A stretch of DNA of 64,000 nt from JACCTH01 sp963761985 (GCA_963761985.1 CAVXIT010000010.1:197100-261099); one strand, 5' to 3'; positions 18,691 to 27,977 are shown, counted from the stretch's first letter. Program-made: numbers and translations. Notes: a model not told the origin generated them from the letters alone.

Positions 18691-19826
18691 CTAGCGGGGT
18701 GGTCCGCGGTTCGGCCAGATGAGTCGGCGTCGATGGATCGGTGAGTCGGGTCGATGATCATGCCCCGTTGGTGGATGGCGACGTGGTGGTGGTACCAGCA
18801 AAGCGAAATCAGGTTGTCGGGGTGATGGTCACCACCTTGATGCCGTTCCTTGATGTGGTGGGGTTGGACCCGGTAGCGGCTCCGGCAGCCTTCGATCGAA
18901 CAGGCACCCTGGTCCCGCCAGCGGACGAAACTGCGGACCGCCGGGGGGATGGTGTCGGACAGGTCGGTGTAGGAGATGGGGTGGGTTTCGGCGCAGTTGA
19001 CCACCCGGACTTTGCCGCCGCAGAGGATCTCGCCCAAAGTATTCGGCCCCACCTTGGTCCCCGATGATAGGGCCGCGCCGGCTTCTCCGTTGGTTTCGGC
19101 GGCGAGGGTGGCGTCGACGAAGATTTCGGCCACCGTCACCGCCCGTCCCGTCTCCCCCTCGGCGTCGGTGGCGGTGAGCGAGTCGAGACAGATCGAAGTC
19201 AAGGCGTCGGCCCGTCTTTGTCCTGCCGTTTGGTCTTCGAGGACGGGCAGTTCGGTCTCCCGGGCGGAAAGAGCGTTCAGGACCACCTGGCCGTCGGTGC
19301 CGGGGAGCTGTCCCCACAGTTTGAACACCGATTCGTCCAACGAGGGTTGGCAGACCAGAAAGCGCCAGTCGTAGTCAAACGACTCCGAATCGGCATCGAG
19401 ACGGCGGGTCCGCTCCAACAGCCCGTAGAGCCGGCCCAAAGAGAAGGTGTCGGCGGTTTCCATAGAGCTGGTCTGCGGGGAGGCCGGCGGCGGCCAGCTT
19501 GGCGACCACCGCAGCCCGGTCGATTCCCCAGGACCCGGCCAACATGCGGCGGCGGATGAGTGCTTGGTTGCTCCGGGCGACGGTCATCAGCCGGGACGCC
19601 GCCTGCGGGGAAAGATCAAGATGCGAGCTGAGACCCAGTCGGCCATGGTCCGGGCCCCGTCGGCAGAGGCGATCTGATGGGTATCGAGCTCGGCCAACAA
19701 TTCTGCTTGGCGGCCCCGCAGCCGGCGAATGTGGGCTTCGATCCGCATAACTTCCGACTCGGCAAAAGCGACCGAATCCAGCTCGATTAGCTCATCCAAC
19801 TCCATGACCCGAGTCCCACTCACCAT
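18691..19826 (-). pseudogene. DUF222/HNH endonuclease, frameshifted
   Basis: N-terminal DUF222: MELDELIELDSVAFAESEVM and RLRGRQAELLAELDTHQIAS. Middle in another frame (RSNQALIRRRMLAGSWGIDR). Then a long clean stretch from METADTFSLGRLYGLLERTR to the HNH motif CRSRYRVQPHHIKERHQGGD then HPDNLISLCWYHHH. Frame changes near 19615, 19465 and 18735; the last is needed to reach a family-like end LIWPNRGPPR at TAG 18691. About 375 residues if repaired. No LexA box is visible upstream, unlike its paralogue at 43.3-44.5 kb. The start (19826 or 19805) is uncertain. Confidence 0.75.
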
Positions 19827-19908
19827 GCCCACAACTATGACGGGAGGGTGTGACAAAAATGCTGATTCGACCCGATCGAACGAAAGAAGTTCTGAACGAA
19901 ATCTGCTC

Positions 19909-20553
19909 CTAGCGCTGCGCGATCAATGTCCTCCAAACGAAGCCAGATTGATCAGAGGAGACTTCGAGGCCCTGGGCTCGGATGAAGTCGAGGATTGCGG
20001 CCTCGGAATGGACATAGGCGCGGAATTGCTCCTTGCGCAGACGGTTGAACAGGTTGCCCAACCCGACCATCGTTTTGGTCCACCATCGTTCGACGGGGAA
20101 GGTCAGGGCAATGAGACGATCCGCTTTCGCGATAGCGGCAGTAAGTAGCGCTCTCCAATCCGGGTAGCAGCAGACCACTCGATGGAGGATCACCACATCG
20201 GCAGAGGAAAGATCAGGTCCGATCTGCACAAAGTCGCCAACAATTCGCTCGACCTTGCTTTCGAGTCCCTTCTCCCCGAGGAGGCGACGTGCTTCGACTT
20301 CCCAATTGCTCGCCAGATCGACGTTGACCGAACTGGCGGCATTCCCCTGTTCGAGCAGGGTCACTTGGATTTCGCCAAGTCCCCCTCCAACTTCGAGAAT
20401 CGAACCGCTTGGTATGCCCGAGCCAACGACAGCCCTTGCCAATTCACGTGCGGTTCCGGTCAAACCTCTCCGACGAAACCTCTTCGCGCCGGCAGCCGCG
20501 CCCTTGCTCGTAAACATTGCGTCGTAATCGTCGGAGCTGCAACAACCCGGCAC
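19909..20553 (-). CDS. Class I SAM-dependent methyltransferase
   Basis: 214 residues. The N terminus MPGCCSSDDYDAMF carries a Cys pair. SAM motif I ILEVGGGLGEIQVTLLEQG lies near residue 53, motif II/III around VGDFVQIGPDLSSADVVILH, then CCYPDWRALL. It resembles Mg-protoporphyrin/ubiquinone-type small-molecule methylases; the substrate is unknown. GTG start at 20553; a TAGGCT hexamer sits 6 nt before it, suggesting a leaderless mRNA. It is divergent from the SOS-boxed exonuclease gene, and the LexA box lies in their shared 64-bp region. Confidence 0.8.
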   Translation of the reverse strand: MPGCCSSDDYDAMFTSKGAAAGAKRFRRRGLTGTARELARAVVGSGIPSGSILEVGGGLGEIQVTLLEQGNAASSVNVDLASNWEVEARRLLGEKGLESKVERIVGDFVQIGPDLSSADVVILHRVVCCYPDWRALLTAAIAKADRLIALTFPVERWWTKTMVGLGNLFNRLRKEQFRAYVHSEAAILDFIRAQGLEVSSDQSGFVWRTLIAQR

Positions 20554-20559
20554 GGTCGG

Positions 20560-20565
20560 AGCCTA
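20560..20565 (-). promoter_or_regulatory. Putative -10 element of the methyltransferase gene
   Basis: On the minus strand TAGGCT is followed by 6 nt and GTG, the same spacing as several other genes here. No strong -35. Confidence 0.35.
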
Positions 20566-20582
20566 GTGAGAACGCGAAAACG

Positions 20583-20611
20583 TTGCATCGAACATTTGTT
20601 CGCTCTAGGGT
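20583..20611 (+). promoter_or_regulatory. Promoter of the exonuclease/UvrC-like gene (-35 TTGCAT, -10 TAGGGT)
   Basis: TTGCAT (20583-20588) and TAGGGT (20606-20611) are separated by exactly 17 bp, and the ATG follows 6 nt after the -10, so the transcript would be leaderless. The spacer is filled by the LexA box. Confidence 0.6.
20589..20602 (+). promoter_or_regulatory. LexA (SOS) box
   Basis: CGAACATTTGTTCG is a perfect 14-bp palindrome matching the Gram-positive/actinobacterial LexA consensus CGAAC-N4-GTTCG. It lies between -35 and -10, where bound LexA would block RNA polymerase. The same 14-mer occurs at 44527-44540. Confidence 0.85.
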
Positions 20612-20617
20612 CGGGAG

Positions 20618-22285
20618 ATGTCGATCGACATCCCGGCTCGGCAGCTCACTTTTGACGACCGCGGGATCCCGCTTTACGACGTCACGTTTTGTGTCCTCGA
20701 CCTCGAGACCACCGGCGGATCTCCGCGGGACTGCGAGATCACCGAGATCGGCGCGGTGAAGTACCGGGGCGGTGACGTTATTGGCACCTTCGCCACTTTG
20801 GTCAACCCCCAGACCGGCATCCCGCCTTTCATCACCATCCTCACCGGGATCACCCAGCAGATGGTGGTTGAGGCACCCACCATCGACGTGGCGCTTCCTT
20901 CGTTTGTCGAGTTCTGCCGGGGAACTGTGATCGTCGGTCACAACGTTCGCTTCGATCTCTCCTTTCTCGACGCAGCCAGCAGGCGGCTTTCGCAACCGCT
21001 CATCGGCTCCGAGCCCGAAGGCCGTCAGCAGGTCGACACCGTCCGGCTAGCGAGGAGGCTGATCAGAGCCGATGTGCGCGACCTGACTCTGGCCAGCCTC
21101 GCTCGCCACTTTCGCTCTCCGATCGAACCCATTCACCGAGCTCTCGCCGATGCCAAAGCGACCGCCCACGTGTTCCACTCATTGCTTGAACGAGCCGGAA
21201 CGATCGGCGTCACGGGGCTCGACGACCTCCTGGTGCTGCCCACGGCTCGCGGCGCCGCGCATTACGGCAAGATCAAGCTCACCGACGGCTTGCCGCGCCG
21301 GCCCGGCGTCTACCTGTTTCGGGACCGCGACAACCGCGTCATCTACGTCGGCAAAGCTGAAAACCTCCGCTCGAGGGTGCGCGCTTACTTCTATGGCGAC
21401 GAACGCCGGCGCATCGCAGATCTGCTGCGTCAGCTACACCGGATCGAGCATCGAGTCTGCGCCCACGGGCTCGAAGCCGAAGTCGCCGAGCTGAGGCTCA
21501 TCCATGCCCATCTGCCCCGATTCAATCAGAGGTCGCGCCCGCCCAAACGGACCTACTTCGTCCGCTTGACCGACGAAGAGTTCCCTCGGCTGAGCGTCGC
21601 CCACAAACTCGGCGGCAACAGCCGGCTCTGGCTTGGCCCGTTTCGTTCGAAGCGGCAAGCTGATCTGGTGGTGGAAGCGTTGTGGGCGGCAACTCCGATC
21701 CGGCGTTGCAACGGCAAACCGGGCAAGAGAAGTGGTGCGTGCGCTCCCGCCCAAATGGGAGTCGCTCTCTGCCCCTGCGCTGGCGGTCTCGACTCGGGAA
21801 CCTATCGCGCGATGATCGACGACATCGTTGAAGCGAGCACCTGGTCCCCCAGTCATATCCTCGACCCGATTGCGGAGAAAATGCTGCGTCTGGCGGCGGA
21901 GCGCCGATTCGAAGAAGCAGCGCAGATGCGTGACCGACATCACGCCCTCGCCCGGGCTTTGGAAAGAAGGCGAGCGTGGACAGCCTTATCGAGCGGTGGC
22001 CGGGTGCAGCTCGAAAGCAATGACGGCGCGATGGTCCTCGTCGACCACGGACGGCTCGTCGAGGCGTGGCAAAGCGACGCGGCGATCCCGCCGCTGGCCA
22101 TCTCGGTGCTCACCGACGCCCATGCTGATGGGATGTCAGCCTCGCCGGTTCCTCCGACCATGGCCGCCGCTGAGGAAGCCCATCTCATTTGGCAGTGGAT
22201 GACTAGTGGGCGGGTGCGAATGGCCGCCAGCTCGGGCCCAATCGGCTTGCCTGTCATTCCTATCCCACATCTGACCGCCGCCTGA
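20618..22285 (+). CDS. DEDDh exonuclease / GIY-YIG UvrC-like fusion nuclease
   Basis: 555 residues. Residues about 20-195 are a DnaQ-like DEDDh 3'-5' exonuclease: CVLDLETTGGSPRDCEITEI, TVIVGHNVRFDLSFLD, HRALADAKATAHVF. Residues about 220-310 are a GIY-YIG domain (RRPGVYLFRDRDNRVIYVGK then AENLRSRVRAYF), followed by a UvrC-like region with a Cys cluster (RRCNGKPGKRSGACAPAQMG then CPCAG) and a UVR-like motif (RLAAERRFEEAAQMRDR). Related to actinobacterial DEDD exonuclease proteins and to the UvrC homologue Cho. The perfect LexA box in its promoter makes it a probable DNA-damage-induced repair nuclease. Confidence 0.9.
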   Translation: MSIDIPARQLTFDDRGIPLYDVTFCVLDLETTGGSPRDCEITEIGAVKYRGGDVIGTFATLVNPQTGIPPFITILTGITQQMVVEAPTIDVALPSFVEFCRGTVIVGHNVRFDLSFLDAASRRLSQPLIGSEPEGRQQVDTVRLARRLIRADVRDLTLASLARHFRSPIEPIHRALADAKATAHVFHSLLERAGTIGVTGLDDLLVLPTARGAAHYGKIKLTDGLPRRPGVYLFRDRDNRVIYVGKAENLRSRVRAYFYGDERRRIADLLRQLHRIEHRVCAHGLEAEVAELRLIHAHLPRFNQRSRPPKRTYFVRLTDEEFPRLSVAHKLGGNSRLWLGPFRSKRQADLVVEALWAATPIRRCNGKPGKRSGACAPAQMGVALCPCAGGLDSGTYRAMIDDIVEASTWSPSHILDPIAEKMLRLAAERRFEEAAQMRDRHHALARALERRRAWTALSSGGRVQLESNDGAMVLVDHGRLVEAWQSDAAIPPLAISVLTDAHADGMSASPVPPTMAAAEEAHLIWQWMTSGRVRMAASSGPIGLPVIPIPHLTAA

Positions 22286-22300
22286 CTTCTACCATCGCCG

Positions 22301-22326
22301 CTCGCATGCGAGTGACCTCATGAGGT
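22301..22326. repeat. Two adjacent 12-bp palindromes at the Cdc48-like gene start
   Basis: CTCGCATGCGAG (22301-22312) and ACCTCATGAGGT (22315-22326) are perfect palindromes 2 bp apart; the second spans the start codon at 22320. Possible operator or translational hairpin. Confidence 0.5.
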
Positions 22327-24393
22327 TCATTGTCCGAGAAGGCGAGGATCCCATTGCTCGCTCCGAAGCGACCCTGCTCAAGGCATTGGGTCTCCCCTTC
22401 GGTGGCATTCTCAAGGTGGGAAGGACTCATGTCCTGGTCCAGAGCGGCGAGACCACCGACAGCACCGCCCTTCACCTCGGTCCTTTGGCTCGGGCCAATG
22501 CGGGGGTGGCGCCGGGCCAATCAGCTGAGGGAGTTCGAGCGGTACTCGGCCAGGCTCATCTGGTGCGTGTGGCGACCGAAAAGCTGCCGGCCGACGCAGG
22601 CAATCTGATCAGAGCGTGGCAGGGTCGTCCAGTTTCCAACGGAGATCGAATCGAGCTTGCCGCCGGATATGCGGGCGGGATTGCAACGGAGGTCGCCATT
22701 GCTGCGGTCGAACCAGGGGGGGCGGGCTTGATCGGGGCCGCAACGCGCTTTCTTACCGCCGGAGAGCCGGCTCCGGCCGAACGCTCCGCGGGCGACTCAG
22801 TCGACCCCGCCGCGCAAGGCAGCGAAAGCGTCGGAACCAGAAACCAAGGAGCCCCCGCAACCCCAGGCGCCCGAGCCACCTAAGGGGCCCTCGACCAGCG
22901 AGGCACTCCTGGCCGGGCTCGACGACCAGAAGGAACTCCTAAGCGGCTGGTTGTCGTTGCTCACTTCTAGCTCGGACCTGCCGTCGGCATGGGGACTCCC
23001 CCGGGTCGCCGGGGTGCTGCTCGAAGGACCGCAAGGCTGTGGCAAGTCGGAACTGGTCAGCGCCGCCGCAGCCGAGGCGGGGGCCAGGGTGCACGAGGTT
23101 TCCCTGGACCAGGTCTTCAAGCCGGAGAAGCTTCTCGACCTCCTCGAAGCGGCGGTGAACGGGCAATCGCCACCGGTGGTGATCTTCGTCGACCGTCTCG
23201 AAGCGGTGTCCGGCGATGAGGGCATGGCGCCGTTTCGGACCCAGATGGGCGCGGTGCTGCGCTGGTTTCTCGACTCGGTCGCCGGGAAGGCCGGGATGGC
23301 ATGTGTGATCGGCTGCAATTCCCGCGCCGCCCTCGATCCAATCGTGGCCTCGAGCCCTCTCATCCCCCGTTCCCTTTCAATCCCTCCCCCGGATCTGCGT
23401 CGCCGGCGGTTGCTCTTCGAAGCGGCACTGCTCCGCGTCCCCAGCAAGGACATCGACTTCGAAGTGCTCGCAAACCGTTCCGCCGGATTCAGCGGCGCCG
23501 ATGTGGTCGCGGCGGTGATTCAGGCTTCAAGCCGGCTCGCTCGCAAACCGGATGAAAAGCTCACCACCGATGATTTAGTTAACGCCATTAAGGACACAAC
23601 CCCCAGCCTGGGGTCGCTCTCGCTCGGCGAGATGCCCAACTATGGCTTCGACCGAGTCGCAAACCTTGCCGAGGTGAAACAGCGGCTGATCGAAGCTGTG
23701 GTGTGGCCAATCACAGACCCGGATCGGTTCAAAGCAATGGGAATCGACCCTCCCCGGGGCATCCTCTTGTATGGGCCACCGGGGACGGGGAAGACATTTG
23801 TGGTTCGTGCCCTGGCGCACGAAGCGGGGAGCGCCTTCTTTCCGGTCAAAGGTGCCGAGCTGCTCGACAAGTACGTCGGTGAGTCCGAGCGGGCGGTACG
23901 CGAGCTGTTCGGTCGGGCCCGTGCGGCGGCGCCTTCGATCATTTTCTTCGATGAGATCGACTCTTTGGCTCCCGTACGCGGGCGCTCCACAACGACGGTC
24001 ACCGATTCGGTGGTGGCCGCCTTGCTCACGGAAATGGATGGCATCACCACCCGCGGAAACGTGGCGGTGATCGGAGCGACCAACCGAGCCGACCTCATCG
24101 ATCCGGCGCTATTGCGCGCAGGACGCTTTGAAACTCAAATCGAAATTGGGTTGCCTGACGCCGAAGCAAGACGAGCGCTGATCGACCTCTCTGACGTTCC
24201 GTTTGCCTCCGACATCGACAAGGCCCGGCTCGCTGAAGTGACCGACGGAATGTCGATGGCCGATCTGGCGGGGGTGCTGCGCGAATCGGCTCTGGCCGCG
24301 TTGCGGGCCGACTCCACCGCTCGCGAGGTGAAGTGGGAGCATCTCATCGGCGCCATCGAACGCTGGCATGCCTCCAAGGCGGCCTCGTCCTAG
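22320..24393 (+). CDS. Cdc48/p97-like AAA ATPase, one frameshift
   Basis: N-terminal double-psi-barrel-like domain (22320 to about 22760), a Pro/Glu-rich linker, then two AAA domains; about 690 residues in all. D1 has Walker A GPQGCGKSEL but a degenerate Walker B (VVIFVDRLEAV). D2 is intact: GILLYGPPGTGKT, IIFFDEIDSLAPVRG, VIGATNRADLIDPALLRAGR. The first frame closes at 22883 while the linker and D1 continue in another frame from about 22800, so one indel near 22790 joins them; otherwise it is two ORFs (22320-22883 and one entered at TTG 22951). Expected role: substrate unfolding or remodelling, perhaps with a proteasome-like partner not seen here. Confidence 0.82.
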
Positions 24394-24459
24394 GCATGAT
24401 CAATAGCTACGTCGACTATCTATTGGTAGCCCTGGCAATCGCCGATACTTACCGGCGAG

Positions 24460-26082
24460 ATGCAAACCCAACGTCCCCGCCGCTGGCCTACCACGGCGAT
24501 CGTCGTCACCGTCGTTCTCGCCCTCTTCTTGACCGTCATAGGCATCGCCAGCGTGGTTGCCGCGATCTCTCTCGGCCGGCTCCGGGCAGCGAACGAGGAC
24601 CTCGAAGAGCAGATAGCTGACTCCCGGGCCCGCATCAGCGACCTCGAAGACCAGTTGGCTGCGGCGGAAGATTCCGGAGATCCATTCGCCGACGCGTTCG
24701 GAGAGGGGGGTCTAGGCGACTTGCTCGGCGGGCTGCTGGGCGAAGGCCAAGGTGGAGAGGGTGGCGAGCTCGGCGACCTTGGTGCGCTCGAGGATCTGCT
24801 CGGAGGTCTTCTCGGTGGCGAGGGAGGCGACCCCGGTGAATTGGGCGAACTCGACGATCTGTTCGGGGGTATGACCGGTGGCCTCGATATGGGGGCTTTG
24901 GGTGAATGCCTGACCACCAGCCCCGGGGCGTTTCCGATCAGCGATGAAAGTCTCGGCGCTCAGGTCGACGACATCGCCAACGCGGTTGAAGAGGTCCGCG
25001 GGTTGTCTTTCCCGGACGAAATCGATCCGGTCTTCGTCACCTCCGAAGAGATGGGTGAACGCGTGCGGGACCTCGCCGCCGAGGCGTATCCGCCCGAACT
25101 GGCTGATCTGGAAACCCGGTTGTGGGTCGCTTTGGGAATGCTCGAACCGGGTTACGACATCTTTGCCGAACAGCTCGATCTCCTGGACGGAGCCGTCGCC
25201 GGCTATTACGACCCCGAAACCCAGGAGCTGGTCGTCTCCTCCAGCTCCGCCGAGGAACCGCTCAACGCGACGGACCAGGTGACGCTCGCCCATGAGCTCA
25301 TCCACGCTCTCACCGACGCTCGCCTGCAATTCCCGGACTCAATCGAAGATCCCACTGCCGACCCGGAGCGGGCGCGCGCGATCCAGGCCTTGATCGAGGG
25401 GGATGCCACATTGGGGATGCAACAGTTCTCGATGGGGGCCCTCGACCTCATGGACCAGTTCGGCATGATGCTCGACCCGCGGGTGGCCGCCTCGCAGGAA
25501 GACCTCTCCGACTTTCCCTACATCCTGTCGAACGGGCTGCAACTGCCTTACCTGGAAGGGATGTCATTCGCGTGCGCTCTCTTCACTGAGGGTGGGTGGG
25601 ACCAAGTCGACGCCGCGTATTCCGCCCCTCCTGCAACCACTGCTGAGATCCTCTTCCCCGAGCTCTACCTCAGCGGCTGGTCTCCGGGTGACCCCGCGGC
25701 AGGGGGCGACCCGGGAGACGGGTGGACCATTCTCGATTCGATCGGCTCGCAGGGATCGATCGGGTTCGGCGCCATCGATCTCTTGAATCTCTTCAGCGCC
25801 CCTGGGGACGACACCGGCGCGGCTCTGGATAGCCCCCGTGATCGGGTGCAAGCCTGGGGCGGCGGGCAGGCCCGCGTGTGGAGCAAGGGCGAGCAGTCGG
25901 CGGTCCTTCTGAGTTTTGTCGACAGCAATAGCGGCGAACTCCGGCTCTGCGATTCGATGCTCGCCTGGGAGACGGCTGCCTATGGCACCGATCAGCCGAA
26001 CGTGATAATCACTTGCGATGGCGACAATGTGCTGGTGGGGGTGGCTCCGGACGAAGCAACTGCAACGGCGCTCGCCGGCTAG
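24460..26082 (+). CDS. Membrane-anchored HExxH metallopeptidase-like protein
   Basis: 540 residues. Basic N terminus and one membrane segment (IVVTVVLALFLTVIGIASVV), a short coiled coil (RAANEDLEEQIADSRARISD) and then an unusual Gly/Leu/Glu-rich linker (about residues 75-145) with repeats such as GDLLGGLLGEG and EDLLGGLLGGEGG. The extracellular domain has GYYDPETQELVVSS and the zinc motif LAHELIHALTDARL, with a later Glu-rich helix (ALIEGDATLGMQQF) that could supply the third ligand. No named family recognised, but the fold resembles gluzincin-like secreted proteins of actinobacteria. Overlaps the TlpA-like gene. Confidence 0.78.
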   Translation: MQTQRPRRWPTTAIVVTVVLALFLTVIGIASVVAAISLGRLRAANEDLEEQIADSRARISDLEDQLAAAEDSGDPFADAFGEGGLGDLLGGLLGEGQGGEGGELGDLGALEDLLGGLLGGEGGDPGELGELDDLFGGMTGGLDMGALGECLTTSPGAFPISDESLGAQVDDIANAVEEVRGLSFPDEIDPVFVTSEEMGERVRDLAAEAYPPELADLETRLWVALGMLEPGYDIFAEQLDLLDGAVAGYYDPETQELVVSSSSAEEPLNATDQVTLAHELIHALTDARLQFPDSIEDPTADPERARAIQALIEGDATLGMQQFSMGALDLMDQFGMMLDPRVAASQEDLSDFPYILSNGLQLPYLEGMSFACALFTEGGWDQVDAAYSAPPATTAEILFPELYLSGWSPGDPAAGGDPGDGWTILDSIGSQGSIGFGAIDLLNLFSAPGDDTGAALDSPRDRVQAWGGGQARVWSKGEQSAVLLSFVDSNSGELRLCDSMLAWETAAYGTDQPNVIITCDGDNVLVGVAPDEATATALAG

Positions 26083-26545
26083 GCGCCTCTGCCTCCTGGC
26101 CCTCTGCTCATTGCTGCTGGCCGCCTGCGATGGCGACAGCCAGCAAGGGGACAACCTGCCGATCGTCAATCTCGACGAGTTCCGGACAATGCTGGCCGAG
26201 TCCGAACGACCGGTGGTGGTCAACGTTTGGGCTTCCTGGTGCCTCCCATGTCGGGACGAGGCGCCACTCCTTACCGCTGCTCACGCAGATCATGGTGAAG
26301 AAGTGGCCTTCGTCGGCCTGGCGTTCAACGACAACCAACCCGGAGCGCGCGACTTTCTGGCCGAGTTCGACCTGCCGTTTCCTCATTACTTCGACCAAGA
26401 GGGCGTGGTTCTCGCTGAGTACGGGGGTATCGGCGTTCCCCGCACCTACTTCTTCGCTGCCGGTGGCGAGCTCGTCTCGACCATCAATGGGGTGCTGAAC
26501 TCAGACACGCTTGCCCTTCAGATCGAAGAACTCCTCAAGCGCTAA
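26027..26545 (+). CDS. TlpA-like thioredoxin-fold lipoprotein
   Basis: 172 residues from ATG 26027 (175 from ATG 26018); both starts lie inside the preceding gene. A basic n-region (KQLQRRSPARR) and lipobox LLLAAC make it a lipoprotein facing outside. The thioredoxin domain has the active site WASWCLPCRDEAPLL and the cis-Pro loop GVPRTYFFAAGG. Expected role: disulfide reduction or isomerisation of exported proteins or cytochrome c maturation. Its 3' end overlaps the convergent gatB by 11 nt. Confidence 0.88.
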   Translation: MCWWGWLRTKQLQRRSPARRLCLLALCSLLLAACDGDSQQGDNLPIVNLDEFRTMLAESERPVVVNVWASWCLPCRDEAPLLTAAHADHGEEVAFVGLAFNDNQPGARDFLAEFDLPFPHYFDQEGVVLAEYGGIGVPRTYFFAAGGELVSTINGVLNSDTLALQIEELLKR

Positions 26546-27977
26546 GACGGCGGCGGAGCGTCTCGTTGACGAGTTTGGGATCGGCCTTGCCGCCGGACGA
26601 CTTCATCACCAGCCCGACGAGGAACCCGATGACTTTCTCTTCACCGGACTGGTAGCGCGCGACCGCGTCGGGTTGAGCCGAGAGCACTTCTTCCACTGCC
26701 TGGTCGATCGCACCCGCATCGGAAACCTGTAGCAGGTCGAGCCGCTCGGCGACGGTGATGGCGGGTTCCCCACTCGCCACCATTTCGGTCAACACTTCTT
26801 TCGCTGCCGACGACGAAAGCTTTCCGTCCTTGACCATGTCGAGAAGCCCCGCGAGGCCGAATCCATCGAAACCCGCCAACGACCCGGTCCTACGGAATGC
26901 GGCGGTCAACTCTCCGGTTACCCAGTTGGCGGCCTGCCCCGGGTCGGCGCCCTCGGAGATAGCGTCGGCGAAGATCTGCCGCAACTCGGGTTCGCTCATA
27001 GCCAGCACCCTCGCCACGACAGCCTCAACTCCTATCCCTTCCAGCCTGCTCCGGCGATCAGCCGGTGATTCGGGAAGCTCGGAGTGAAGCCGTTCAATTG
27101 TCTCGGCCGCAAACACGAGCGGCAACAGATCGGGCTCGGTGAAATAGCGGTAGTCAGAGCTGCCTTCCTTGGTCCGCATGCTCCGGGTGGATCCCGCCTC
27201 CTCATCCCAGTGGCGTGTTTCCTGGATGACCGCGCCCCCTGAGTCCAACACTTCGATCTGGCGCGAGATTTCGGAGGCAACCGCGCGTTCCAAGGATCGG
27301 AACGAGTTCATGTTCTTGATCTCGACCTTCGTCCCCAATACGGACGAGCCCTGTTCTCGCACCGAAACATTGGCGTCAAAACGGATCGACCCTTCCTCCA
27401 TCCGGGCGTCGGAGACGTCCAGTTCGGCCACCAGCGCCCGCAGATCCTGGGCATAGGTACGGGCTTGGGCCGCCGAACGGAGGTCAGGCCGGGAAACAAT
27501 CTCGACGAGTGGAACTCCCGAGCGGTTGAAGTCGAGCCTCGTCGCCGTGGCCGAGTGGATGCGGCCACCACCGCCCTGGTGCAGGCTCTTGCCGGTGTCT
27601 TCTTCCATGTGGGCGCGTTCGATGCCGATCCGCGTGCTCTGGCCGTCGACCGCAACGTCGAGCCAGCCGTTGACCGCCACCGGAAGATCGAACTGACTCA
27701 CCTGATAATTCTTGGGCAGGTCGGCGTAGAAATAGTTCTTGCGATGAAAGACCGAGTGCGGCGCAATCTCGCAATGAAGCGCCAGGCCAATCCGAATGAT
27801 CGACTCCATCGCGGTCGCATTGACGACGGGCATCGCCCCAGGAAGCCCGAGACAGACAGGGCAAACGTTGGTATTGGGCTCGTCGCCAAAAGTGACGGCA
27901 CAGCCGCAAAACATCTTCGAGGCAGTTTTCAGCTCAACGTGGACCTCGATCCCTATTACCGGTTCCCAGCTTTTCAT
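26535..27977 (-). CDS. gatB: Aspartyl/glutamyl-tRNA(Asn/Gln) amidotransferase subunit B
   Basis: 480 residues. Phosphorylates mischarged Glu-tRNA(Gln) or Asp-tRNA(Asn) and passes the intermediate to GatA-derived ammonia. GatB cradle: IGIEVHVELKTASKMFCGCA, zinc-type cysteines in NVCPVCLGLPG, FHRKNYFYADLPKNYQVSQF, LDFNRSGVPLVEIVSRPDL, EIKNMNSFRSLERAV. The C-terminal YqeY-like tail ends near SSGGKADPKLVNETLRRRL. The start overlaps the gatA stop by 4 nt. Presence of GatCAB means Gln-tRNA and/or Asn-tRNA is made by the indirect route. Confidence 0.98.
   Translation of the reverse strand: MKSWEPVIGIEVHVELKTASKMFCGCAVTFGDEPNTNVCPVCLGLPGAMPVVNATAMESIIRIGLALHCEIAPHSVFHRKNYFYADLPKNYQVSQFDLPVAVNGWLDVAVDGQSTRIGIERAHMEEDTGKSLHQGGGGRIHSATATRLDFNRSGVPLVEIVSRPDLRSAAQARTYAQDLRALVAELDVSDARMEEGSIRFDANVSVREQGSSVLGTKVEIKNMNSFRSLERAVASEISRQIEVLDSGGAVIQETRHWDEEAGSTRSMRTKEGSSDYRYFTEPDLLPLVFAAETIERLHSELPESPADRRSRLEGIGVEAVVARVLAMSEPELRQIFADAISEGADPGQAANWVTGELTAAFRRTGSLAGFDGFGLAGLLDMVKDGKLSSSAAKEVLTEMVASGEPAITVAERLDLLQVSDAGAIDQAVEEVLSAQPDAVARYQSGEEKVIGFLVGLVMKSSGGKADPKLVNETLRRRLSA

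Noticed and set aside
19877..19892. CGAAC...GTTC near the broken DUF222 gene as a third LexA box
   Set aside because: The half-sites are separated by 7 nt instead of 4, and there is no matching promoter around them.
24710..24880. Glycine-rich stretch as a DNA tandem repeat or CRISPR-like array
   Set aside because: The repetition is at protein level (GGLLG-type) with imperfect codons; there are no constant repeat units or spacers.
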